DNA of 64,000 bases from Acanthaster planci (taxonomy: Eukaryota; Echinodermata; Asteroidea; Valvatida; Acanthasteridae): contig NW_019091555.1 of NCBI RefSeq assembly GCF_001949145.1, positions 62,001 through 126,000 on the forward strand, given 5' to 3'. A program made the position numbers and the translations under genes. The notes under the pieces were generated by a model. The model had not been told where the DNA came from, did no database searches, and worked only from the letters and a program-made list of their open reading frames with translations. Positions 12,601 through 24,600 of this stretch are shown one piece after another (within the stretch, counting starts at the first letter, position 1; every line of letters begins with the position of its first letter).

Positions 12601-15600
12601 TGCAGAGACACGTTGTAGTATTTTGGTGATTGGTTGGTCTCAGTGCTTGGGTAACAAATGAAGTCACCGATCGATAAGACCGACTGGACTGTCAGGAATT
12701 TGTGGTCAGCGCACAGCATCCACTGACCATATTAAGGGTCCCGGTAATTAGAGGCAAACTCATTTTGAGTCATAGAGCCCTCAGCAAAGTTGAGAGAGCT
12801 GTTTTGATCAAAAGTTGTGCCCGAAACGGGCTTGCAGAGCTATGGCTACTCAGTTGTCGGTGTCTTCTTAGACCTTGACCAACATTGTAGCCTCTAGAGA
12901 ACAGATTCAGATGCTGCCCAAAATGTGCTCAGCACAGAAAATGTTTTCATCTTCTTTGCGCACACAGGATAACTGCATGTACAGTGTACATGTACATACA
13001 TGTACATGTAATATACTTATACAGTGGACTCAGATTCCTATGTAAGCACATAGGCTGTATTTGGTTGTTAGGGTATGCAGGTCGGTGGCTGGGCCCTTTA
13101 CAGCTCAGCACAGGGTGAGGTCTTGTGGTCTGGACAGTGCATATTTGTACAAATCAGTCTTGGCCCTGATCACCCAAGCTGTGAATCAGTTCTGTTCCCC
13201 AGATGGCACTGTCAGCAGTAATAAAGACCAGCTCTGTCTTTGAGTTTGATCAGAAAGGGGATTTTGCCCTGTGTTGACCCCCAGTTGGCTGGATTTACAT
13301 AAATTGCAAAGCTATTTCTGGGAAACCCCGGTGGATTTACCTGTCCAAGGGCCATATAACATTCAAACAGCTACTCAACACTGAAATCTGCTAAGCTCAT
13401 AAAAGACTAGCTTAGTAGAATTTAGTTACCCATCAAAGTGTCGTGCAAAATACTCAGACGTGGTTTTCTGGTCATCACCGCTAGGCACAAAAATCTGTTC
13501 CCTCCTATAAAGCAGCTTCATGGTTTTGGTCCCAAAGAGTGACAAGGGTAGGAGCGCTCTATGGTAGGATATGTCAGCGCCTATTGGGTCTGTGCATGCT
13601 CTGCCGAGGTCGCTCTGCAGCCCAGCATACATTTAATTTAGCTTGTATGGGGGGTGGACACGTGTACAGTTGGTTTGTGTATGTGTTGTTGGGTTCTTGC
13701 CTGACACTGTCAGTCAAAGATAAGACAAAGATAAAATAAATTGACAGAAGCTTAAGTGTTCCTGGGAAATGTGAAAAATGCAGCTTGCGTCTGCATGCAA
13801 CAGTGGCAATTATTGTGTAGTTTTGGCCCTTGCTAGGTTAATTAGAGAATTCACTGCAGTATGACTGCATGTTAAATGAAGAAATAACAAAGTACCACAT
13901 CCATCCATACACAGGAGGGTTTGTTAAACTTTTTGAATCACTACAAGGTCAAGGGAGCAAACAACAGATGTGCAGTTAGCTTAGACAACTATTTCACTCA
14001 ACTTCTACATGCAAGATTTATATTTGCAGTTTAACTTCATCTTCTCCTAGTGTCAGTCAGAATATCTCAGTATACCTGTGGAATCAAAGATCAGTACATG
14101 ATTTTCTTGATGGTCTTTTACGAAAAAGTGGCTGGCCATGAAAGTGTACAGAACTTTGTATGAGTACAAATTGTCACCACCATCTGCTTTATACTGTATG
14201 CCCCCCCCCGCAAACTACACTGAGGAAGAGTTGACGGAATGTACTGCAGAGGCGTTGTAGTACCCAGAGAAAGAAACTCTCAGGAGCTTAAGAATCCACA
14301 TGTAGTCCTCAGTTGTGAAAGGTCAGGTGTCAAAGTTTACTGGACAAAACTGCCAGCTCACCGAAATCACAGGAAGGCAAAGACAGGCTGCTACTTACAT
14401 ACTGTACATTTAATGAAGGAAAATGCCATTGTTGTGAGACTAGGAGCTAGACGGACGTGTTCTGATTGTGAGGAAATGGTTTATTTCTTCTGCTTAGAGT
14501 GGATGTACACAAAGGTAGATATTTTGCCCAGAGGGGGAAGGGTATTTTCAGGAAATGTAGTTTATTGGAATATCCTGATATTAGGTACATGTATAAAAAC
14601 AGAATGATAATCCTGTCCTCTTTTTCCTGGGACATTTCCTTGAAAATTTAATATCCGCACGGCTATTCAATCATTTTGCACTAAAAATAAAAAAGTGCCA
14701 TGAAGGCGGGTCCAATTTCAAAGAAGTGAGAGTTTCTGTCAACAACAAATAAACGCAGTGTGAGCCATGTTTATTGATGTGTTTAGCTACAAAGAGGAAA
14801 CTGCTTTTCAACCTGCTATGGATAGACCTGTGTTTTGGGAATCTGAAACCCGATACATATACTCCGTACATCTGGCTTGATAGTTAGAAAGTGCAGGATG
14901 ATGTCGTGTTCCTCAAAAACAGCTTCATGCTGCAAGGACTTGAGAAAAGTTTCCTGATGCTTATTTTGTATTTTCTTATTCTGTGCCGCTGAAGAAGCCA
15001 GCATCCTGCCTCACCTAAGAGGCTTCTGCCCTGCTTATCATTTGGACCAAAATTTCAACAGTTCTCTCATGTTCACCAACATTATTCTTAACAGGCAAGA
15101 TAATGCCTAGTTGGCCAGTCAACCTGAGTATTAGCATAGGTGTCACTGGCAAGATGCAGCGTGTCCAGGGCATGTTTGAGTTCCAGTAGAATTTGCTCCA
15201 TGGCCCCGCAGGGGACAAGTGGTATTTTTCAGTGTCCATCGGTGGGAATGGAGATCCCTGTTGAGGTGGGTATTTTTTTCCCCTCTTACTTGGTTAATGC
15301 TTCCAGGTACCTGATCAAACTAAATGCTGTACAGCCTGAAGGCTCAGGGGATAGCATTTCGCCATCACCAGAGTTGCAAGTTAGTGCAGGGAGGATTTAT
15401 TGGGTTGTCCCATCATGCAGAGGCAATTTATAACTTGGGCTGTGTGACACTTGTGTTTCTGCCTTGTCTGGTGGTTGCCTGGATCTTTTTTCTTGAGCTG
15501 TGAATCTGTACATTGTGCATGGAATGTGCAGTACGCTTGAAAGACGAGCACAGAAATGACAACTTGTATGACAACTAAGAACCATTAGATTCCCTGAAAG

Positions 15601-18600
15601 ACTAAGCATATGAGTTTACCAGTACCTAGACTCCATTCCAGGTGATGGATGTTATTAAGTCTGGAGAGCCAGAGGGACCAATTTCTCTTGATGGAGAATT
15701 CTACTCTCAGCACTCAAGGTGTAGGAGGCTAATTGCTCCACAGAGTTCCCTGACCGAGAATCAATTTCTGGCATCCAACGGCAAACTCGGCTGGAGTTAA
15801 AAATGTAGCCTGGGCATGGCATGCAGGGATAGGGCTGCACCTAAACTGCTTAGCTGCGGCTAAGAGGAACAAGTGCAACTATGGCTTGTGGCTGTAGCCT
15901 CTCCTCATAAATGCATGTGCTGATCTCAGCTGTAGCCAGTCGATTCGGACAGAGATGTTTGCCTTCATTTGGATATTCCTCACTGGCGAAACTGTAGACT
16001 GTATTTCAAATGGATCTGCATGAACTATCTCTTACCTGCATTATAGATCAGATGCACATCATCAGCAGTGGGGCAGGGGGGGTACAATGCAAACTGTGGT
16101 TGCATCCGAATATGTTGTCTACAGCAAAATCTAGGTCTTTGCTCTTTTGGAAATATGCGTGGACTGGCGAAAAGTAGACGTAGCAGTAGTTCTGTGGAAC
16201 CCAATTTTAGACCACCGCCACTGCATACCATGATAAAGGCATACAGGGTATTGCCAGTTGTGGCAAGTGTACATGTACAGGTATTCCACTGTGAATTCTG
16301 AGGTTGGTCATTCCTGCGTTAACTCAATTCGTCTGCTGTAATTCGGTTCAACACTTTGTAATGTCCATGGCCAGCTGACAGAACCTTAGGCATGCTCACC
16401 TTGCCCTTTGGAAGCCAATTGCAGTGGACAAAAAGAGTGAAGACACAGGGATCCAGACCAGATGCAACACTCTGTAACAGTTATTGGGTGCACTTGAACA
16501 GTAATTACCCGGCCCGATTTTACAAAACCTGTGAGCAAAAAATATCGCTCAGCATTTTGCTATTAAGCAAAAATGAATGGAGAACCAGTCTCAAGTGATA
16601 TGACTTGGAATGGCACTTTGGCCATTAACTGGTCTGTGCTAAGCATGCATTTTTGGTGCTTATCACATTATCATCATATCAGAAGCCCCTGGGGGGAACT
16701 CCAAGGCCCCAAAATCTGTCTGCTTGCTTGATGGGATTAATAGTCTTAGAGAGCCCTTCGGACCAGCTAGTGAGTCACAGGGGGGCAGGGACCTCTCAGC
16801 CACCCTGTCCTTTGTCCCTGAGCAAGCAGGCTTCAGAGGTTCTGTCTTAGATTCGTTTCTTTTGCCCCTGGAGAAACATGTTTTAAATTCAAGCAGATCG
16901 AAGATGCGGCAGTAAACCCTTGAAGCAATTTATAAAGCTCAGTATGAAGCTGGTGCGCATGGCTTTTTTAAAGACGTACAAAGATTCATACGTCTGTATT
17001 CACACAGTAAAAAATGATGGCAATGTACGGGCACAGCATGCCATTGGATATCAAATCCTGCTGTTACCCCTGATCATTGTGTCAATTACTGCTGGCGCTG
17101 ACAATCCAGTACATGCACCTGTATTGTATGTGTGCATGGGCTTTGCACCATGTAGGCTCCACTAAAACACTCAGCTGTTGATGTCACTGTATTCCTGGTA
17201 TGTCCCCTCTGCCTTTGGTCATGACACTCTCCATCTTTGCTCACAGAAGGTCTCCAACTTATCTCCATCTCCGACCCTGGTTGTCAGCAAGTCCATCTCA
17301 AGTCTTTTCACAAGTCCCTTCACACATCCTTTTGTTTTGTGTTTTTTTACAAAGTCTCAAATCCAGTCACGCCTGTGATAAAGGAATACAATTTGAACAA
17401 CTTGTGAATTGACATGCAACTAGATGGCTTGTCATGGACATGTGATGGACTTGCAGGGACTTGTGGTGGACTGGAATACGGGGATAGTCCGACTTCCTCA
17501 AAGAGGTGTAAGCCCAAGTTTCTTTACCATGCAGTCAGCCTTGAATTGACACTATACATGCACAAAGCGCAGCCTGTCATGGTCTTAACAACAGTCTACA
17601 TCTACATGCAGCAACGATATTGCTAGGGCAATAACTTCCCCATTCCTCTTTGCTACATGTAGGACATCTGTAGTCTGAGCTCAAGACGTTGGCTTCTGAA
17701 TACAGATCTGGAGGAGTTGGTACTTGTCAGTGAAACACAAATCAAGTGCATTGTGGAACTGATTACCATTCACAGGGGCAGTTTTTTGGGAGGGGGAAGG
17801 GTGGGAAGGGAAGAAATGGAGGCAAATGACAAAAAAGCCTGGAACCGAGACTACAGATCAGTTAAACCTTACATTACAGTCTGACTCTCTCCCCACCTCA
17901 GAGTGCTACTTTTAGCCCTGAGAAGAAACCGTGGCTCAATTTCCTGTGGAATATTGCCTCCAGGTGTGACTTGCAAGCAGCAAGTGTGGGTAAAATGTCT
18001 CAGCATATTGTGGTCCCAAGAAATTAGTTTTTACCATCACACATATTGCAACAGCCTCGGGCTTTTCCTTGAAATACACCCTTTGTCCTTTGTGTGCAGG
18101 TGCATTGCACTGTAAATTTGAAAAGTAACAAACAGCTAATGTGGGGGGGGGGAACACATGTATCTATTGTGTTATTTTCTCTGAAGTGGTGTATTTTTGA
18201 AATAAATCACTTTCCTGAAATGGAACCGGAAACGAATTGACCAATCACTGGTTTTTAAGTACATCCACGCTACACGTCTTTGGTTAAAGTTTCAGGAATT
18301 GCCAGGAATTCCAATGAAATACCTGACAGTGTGTTCCACAAATGTACTGTAACATATCAATGCGCTTGGCACTCAGTTTAAGATAAATCAGGAATTTCCT
18401 GATACAACATACTCGCCAAGCCCAGGCACGAATCCAACTGAGACTCTGTAATGACACCAGAGAAAACAGTAGATACTAAATTCATACAATTTAGAATCAA
18501 GTTCACACTTGTTGTATCAACCAAATGGGAAGATCTGAACTTCTAATCTCGTGTGCATTTTTAGCCTACTTTTTCTGCTCGCACCACTTGGAACTCTGAA

Positions 18601-21600
18601 CCGAACTCGCCGTTCACTGCTTGGAGAGATGCACTCAAGTATCAGCACGGGTAGCATGCATGAAATGCCATGATGGTTTGTATTTGTTGTATTTCACTTC
18701 TTTAAAGAACAAAATTCCCACTTCTTTTTTAATCCCTCTGTAGAGAACTTCCCCGACAGCATTCAGTCCAGACCGCTTCCCAGCACCCCTTCCCACGGAC
18801 CCGTGGATCTGCCCAGATGGAACTCAAGCGAGGAGCTGAACGCCCAGGATGACCCGGATCTGTTTGTGGTGCTCTACGACTTCAGCGGCAGCGGGGAGAA
18901 TCAACTTAATGTTCGCAAAGGTAACTTCTCCCTCTCCCCTAGCAGTCCTTCCATGGAAGAGAATAAAGTTTAAATTGACTTGTTAAAAGTTTTTCCAACT
19001 TGGCTTATTAATGTGCACAGCACACCTCTGATAGCCTTATAATATTTCAACAGATATTGGTACCGCTTTCCCAGCACTTTCCTGCGCCAACGGTGCATGA
19101 ACCTGTGTGCACCCACAGTTAGTTCCCATCAAGGGATCATTGCTGCTACGTAAAAGTCTACCATCTCTCGTTTTCCACGGAGCATATTCTGTTTATTGTT
19201 AACCTTGGAAAATACTCGTAGGTGCACTTTTGAGAACTTGCAAAGTAAATTTGGATTTTGCTTGAATTCTCACTTTTTCTTTCCCAAGAGCCACAGCTGC
19301 AAAAAAAGAAAAAAAAATTAATATACATTAATTAAACAAAAGTTATTGACTTTTCTCAGTGATTAACTGTGGCTGTGTTGGTTTGCAGTACATAGTAATG
19401 ACGTTGTATTGCTTCCGCACAGAGTACAATAAGCCACACTGTTTGGCATTCATCACATTGAGAAAACCATGGAGCTGATGCACGGAATAAACTTTTGGGC
19501 GCGGCAAAAGTTGTAGGAAAAACGCAAGTATGCGTAATCGTTGTAAGCGTAACCAGACGTCTATGACTGTATTTACATTTCCAGCATGTTGCATCTTTGG
19601 CTTTTCTCAGATTTTCTTATTTTGGACATCACCCTGCCCTCCAAGGGCCTATCACCACCAATCCGGTCCCCCCCTCAGGAAAGACGTAATGAAACCCTGC
19701 CAGCTGACGTCACCGGCCGCGGTTGCCGTGGAAACCAATTACAGTTCATATCCACAGGATGTTTCTCTTTACTCCGCCATACTAGTTTTAGAAAGCAGAC
19801 CCCGCTAATTTTAGCGTTGGCTTAATTAATTGCTGCGATGGTGTCTATTTTCAGTACCGGGAGTAGATCTTCGGCGTGAACTTGAATTTTGTCGGATCAT
19901 GTGACGATCAGCTGATAAGGGAATTTGAATGTTTTACAGTTACGTACGCATTGGACGGTTTGGAGGGTGTCGTTTCCATCCCTGCTGTAATTAGCTTACA
20001 GAGACTGGTATGGACTGGTACGAGGATAAGTGCGTAGGTACAGCGTAGTTGGAAAGGGCGCCAGGAAAAAGTGCTGTCTTTCGTCCTTTATGTATTCACT
20101 ATGTGCATATTTCCCGTGTTATCACGTGTCATATTCTGGCTATTGGGCATTATGCAATCCACTGAGTTACAGGCTTTTTTGGGCATTGAGAAAAATTCTG
20201 CTGGGATTGGAACGCCATGCGCTGTAACTTTAATGTACAAGCTTTTGGCCTTATTTAATTACGGAAGAATGCATGTATTTCTGTCTTTCTGCCCTTTCGT
20301 CGGTAACCACAAGTTTGCCATTGTCCAAGCCGACAGGTACACGTAGGTACACGAACAAGCGAGAAATGAAAAAGTAATAAAGTACAGATAGGTGTGTGGC
20401 AGCAGTGAAGTCGCAAACTGCACAAAATGAATGAGGACAAAAGCAGTCCTCCATTCGTGTTTGTGCTATGTCACTGGTGGCAAGATGTGTGATTTCCACT
20501 TTACTCAAGCTTTTGTCTCTGCAATTGTAATAGACTGCCATACAACTCAACAAGTTTCCGTTGATCTTTGGAAAAAAAGGTGGGGGAACTCCAGAAAGCG
20601 TTTGATCAGATGCCTTGTGCCCTCAAATTTTGTTAGAATGGATACGGTTGGCAGATTGCTCGAAGGCACCGAGAACTACTGACAGCCTGCCTAAAAATGT
20701 ATATTTTGTCAGTCCTTGAAATAGCCCTCCTGAAGTCCCAGGGTGCCGTCAGTTCAGAAGAGGAAAAGAGGGAGAAACTTGCACCTGACACTGGCCTGTC
20801 AATTCAGATGTTCCACTCAGGCCAACTCATCACTTCATTTCCTCTACAGGCAGGGATTGAGGACGTGTGGATTTCACTAACCCCTTCGTTTACACCTCGA
20901 CCTAGGGGGCTTTTTTTCTTCTTCTTTTGAGTTTGACCAGCGCTGACCCCTCGGCCCAGATAACCCGCGAATTGGTTGGGAAAAGTGCAGGGCTCCTGCC
21001 TTCTGGCATTGTTCGGGTTTGCTCTGAGGGGAGAAGGTGGTCGAGGAGATTGTCATAACGGGACCTGTACTGCAGTTTGTCACAAGGCAGCATTGAAGTG
21101 TGACGCATTGGCACTGTGCCAAGCACAAACAAAATGGAACATTGCGTGTTATGGGTTTGAGAATCAGGAGTCCCAAAAATTTGTGGGCGGGCATCCAAAT
21201 TTGCGTTGGAGCTCTCAAGAATGGAGAGCATGATGTCGGAGTCTAGTTTTCTCCTTTTTAGCAACTTGTCATGTTGATCCCAACAAGACTGAAATGCATA
21301 TCAAATGAAACCGTTGGTCTCATGTAATGTCTGGTATTTCCTGCCCATTGGCCGTAGTACGAAACCAATACATGTGCTTCTGCATGTAGTTAGTTTTTAG
21401 TCCTAAAAAAAAAAATGATTCAAGTGATCCAATGAAATAACATGATCGACCGACAAAGTGAGTCATTAATTGCGCAAGCCACTATCCGTGTGCCATTAGA
21501 GCACATCCTGGATTATTGGTATCCCTCCATGCCAACTGCTGCTTCTTGTTGCCGCCATGTAGATTTCCCCACCTCTTGTGACATTTTGAAATGCTCAGTA

Positions 21601-24600
21601 CCCTCTCGGCATGGACACACACGCACATACGGAGGCTAACCTCAATTGCTGACCTATCTCCAAGCGGCCCACTTTCCGAGACCAAACCTGGAACTGACAG
21701 GCTATTAGTTGGCACATGATCTTGGTGCCAGCCCGTGGGGGGAGGGCTCTTTCACTAAGAACATTGCTGTCTTCCGGTTTCCTGAGTGCTCGCTGCTCAG
21801 TACAGGGAGGGTGTGTGAGAGGGAAGATTGCGTCATCTTCTTGTTGTGATGGTGAGCTCGGCCGCGGAAATAGGTCTCTCCCACGATGTCGAAACGGATG
21901 TTTGGCACACTTTTTCCCTTGCAATTCCTACACGCCATGTACACGTCATTTTAACCACCGCACTTCCATCCATGTGTCATGCTACGTTGTCTATCTAAAC
22001 TTCGTGTACTTTGCTTACAGAGTACATGTCCCTGCCAAACTGTTCACTTTGATTTTGTTTTGAAATACACATGTACATAAATGTAACTAAAACTCCTATG
22101 TATACTTCTCATTTCTTTGTGACCGGTTTAGTAGGTTGCATTGTTGTCACGGTGCTGTTTTGGGGTTATTTTTTCATCAAATGTAGAATCTTTTCCTTTA
22201 ACCCTAACCCTCCTTAATCCTTCACCTGTTGGAGGACTGAGGAGTGTTAGGGTTAAAGTAATGTGAGTATTACCTGTAATGGCAGATTCAGGAAGTTTTT
22301 CAGGTCGTAATTTGCCGATTTTTGAGTACTGCGGCTTATACACCGGGCGGCTCGTCTTCCGAAAATCATGGTACAAAGAATTGCACCACAGGGTGCTTGC
22401 ATGGAAGGGAAGGAGATCTTGCTGGTTAGTTTTTCACCACCAAAAAAAAAAAAAATCGGGGAAATTGGGGATGGAAGAAAAGGGGTTGGACAAACTGGAA
22501 AGTCCCAAATCCAGTTTGTCAAATGAAACTTGATCATCAGATGTTTCAGTCTCCACCCCCAGTTTCTAATATTATTTACCACACGAGAACATTCATATGC
22601 CAAATCTTTTGTCAAATCAAACCTGGATGGCACAGTCAAAACCAGATTGCAAAAAACATTGGACTGGAATCCCACCACTAGTGGAAAGTTCCTGAAGGTT
22701 TAGTTATCATTTTTCTTGTTGGGGTCAATTCCACAGGGGAGCATGTGCGAGTCATTTCGTACAACCAGACAGGGGAGTGGTGCGAGGCCAAGAAGATCAC
22801 CAATAACAAGACGGGCTGGGTGCCCTCTAACTACATCACCACCAGCAACAGCCTGGAGAAGCACTCATGGTACCATGGGCCCATCTCCCGTACGGCGGCC
22901 GAGTACCTGCTCAGCAGTGGCATCGACGGCAGCTTCCTGGTGAGGGACAGCGAGAGCAGCCCCGGTCAGCTCTCCATCTCACTGCGCTTTGCCGGCCGGG
23001 TGTACCACTACCGGATCAACCACGCTCCGGACGGGAAGGTACGGGCGTTGGGGTTTGGGTCTGCGACTAGTGGGGGGGGAGGAGACAGTTTTGTAGTCAG
23101 GCCCAGTACCAGTCTGTGACAAGTTGTCCAGTTTTGAGCCAAGTTACAAACTATATAAAGGCACCCTGATAGAAGCATTTTTTGTCAGTGCTCACTCGTG
23201 TCTGATCTTGCGAAAGGCCCTAGGATTGGACTAATGAAAGGACTAACAACACGAACATGAGCAGACAGAAATGTAGGACCATCTTGTATGCTATCCTACT
23301 CCAGAAAAGATCCCTCACTCTCGAGCATTATGCCCATCCAACAAAAGGGCAAAACCTGTAATCAAAATTACTCCATTTTGACACTTTGCTCACCGTACTC
23401 TAAGGGTTCTGTCATTTTTCATTTCATTAAATCATGGTCATCAAGCAATGAGGCCTTAAACTTGTTTGCACCTGGGTGAAGAGAAGCAAATATAAAATGT
23501 GCCCCCCCCCCGGGAAAATGAGTCACGAGGCCATTTTGTCAGTAATTCTATTTCAGTTTGCATTAGAAAGGGCCAGCTTAGTTGTTTGTTTTGATGTTTC
23601 ACTGATTTTGGTGTCCCAGTGAAGTGGACAATGTTGTGTGGGTAAAAAATGTTGATGGTTTCTACTGATTTCCGCGATACAAGATTCTTCCAAATGCCTC
23701 TGACCCAAAAGTGGCTCTTCTGACATAATGACTCATTGTCATAGAGTGGGTCATAAAATGTCCCGCTCGGGGACACATTCCCCTTGATGACGATGAAGCA
23801 GACATCGTAACTGCCGGACCATATACATCCCCCCTCATTCAGGTCTTCGTCACCAACGAGAGCCAGTTCTGCAGTGTGGCAGAGCTGGTCCACCACCACT
23901 GCAAGGACTCAGATGGCCTGATCACCACGCTGCGCTTCCCCGCCGCCAAGACCAACAAGCCCACCATCTACGGCGTCTCACCGCAGTTTGATGAGTGGGA
24001 GATCCAACGGACCGACATCTCCATGAGGAACAAGCTGGGCGGGGGCCAATACGGCGAGGTCTACGAAGCTGTCTGGAAGAAACATAACAAAATTGTCGCT
24101 GTCAAGACAGTCAGGGTATGTACAAATGTACAATTTTCAGAAAGTAATCTTGAGTCTTTTGGGGGAAAAAGAACCTCCAGACAAACCCAAATCTACCCAA
24201 CAATTTAATCCACAAAACAATACAGCTAATCATATTTCACAGAGGACTCTATTTTGTCTGTGTGACCTTTACATCTTGAATACACTTGTCCATACAACTT
24301 TGGGCTGTGAATCAAGTGACACGTACCATTTGAGCTCGGAAAAAAGAGACAAACCGTGTAACTGTTGGTTGCCCATCAGAGTTTTGCTTGGGGCAACTTC
24401 TGGCAGCGTTTCTGTTGGCCAGAAAAGTGTTTTTTTTTTCCAACTTGTTCGCAACACTCAATTTACAGTTAATACGTCCTGCAAAGCAGATTTGTCATTT
24501 TCCAAACATTAGCTTTGTTAATTGCGCTGGCCTTCCCATTCGTTTAGCTGCACTGGCCAAAGAGAGACAGTCATACCGATTGATTCATGTCTTGTGGCTT

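Larger units (their letters stand above)
3700..18743 (+). other. ABL1: ABL intron 1 (15 kb)
   Basis: This is a phase-1 intron with a GTATGT donor and CTGTAG acceptor. It contains a 266 bp inverted-repeat MITE (4681-4946), a degenerate foldback copy near 16,511-16,650, a short repeat related to one in intron 7 (17,427-17,473), and many TGTACATG palindromes. An open frame of 130 codons at 9725-10,117 has no recognisable motif, and I do not call it a gene. Alternative first exons for other ABL isoforms could lie here, but none could be identified. Confidence 0.8.
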
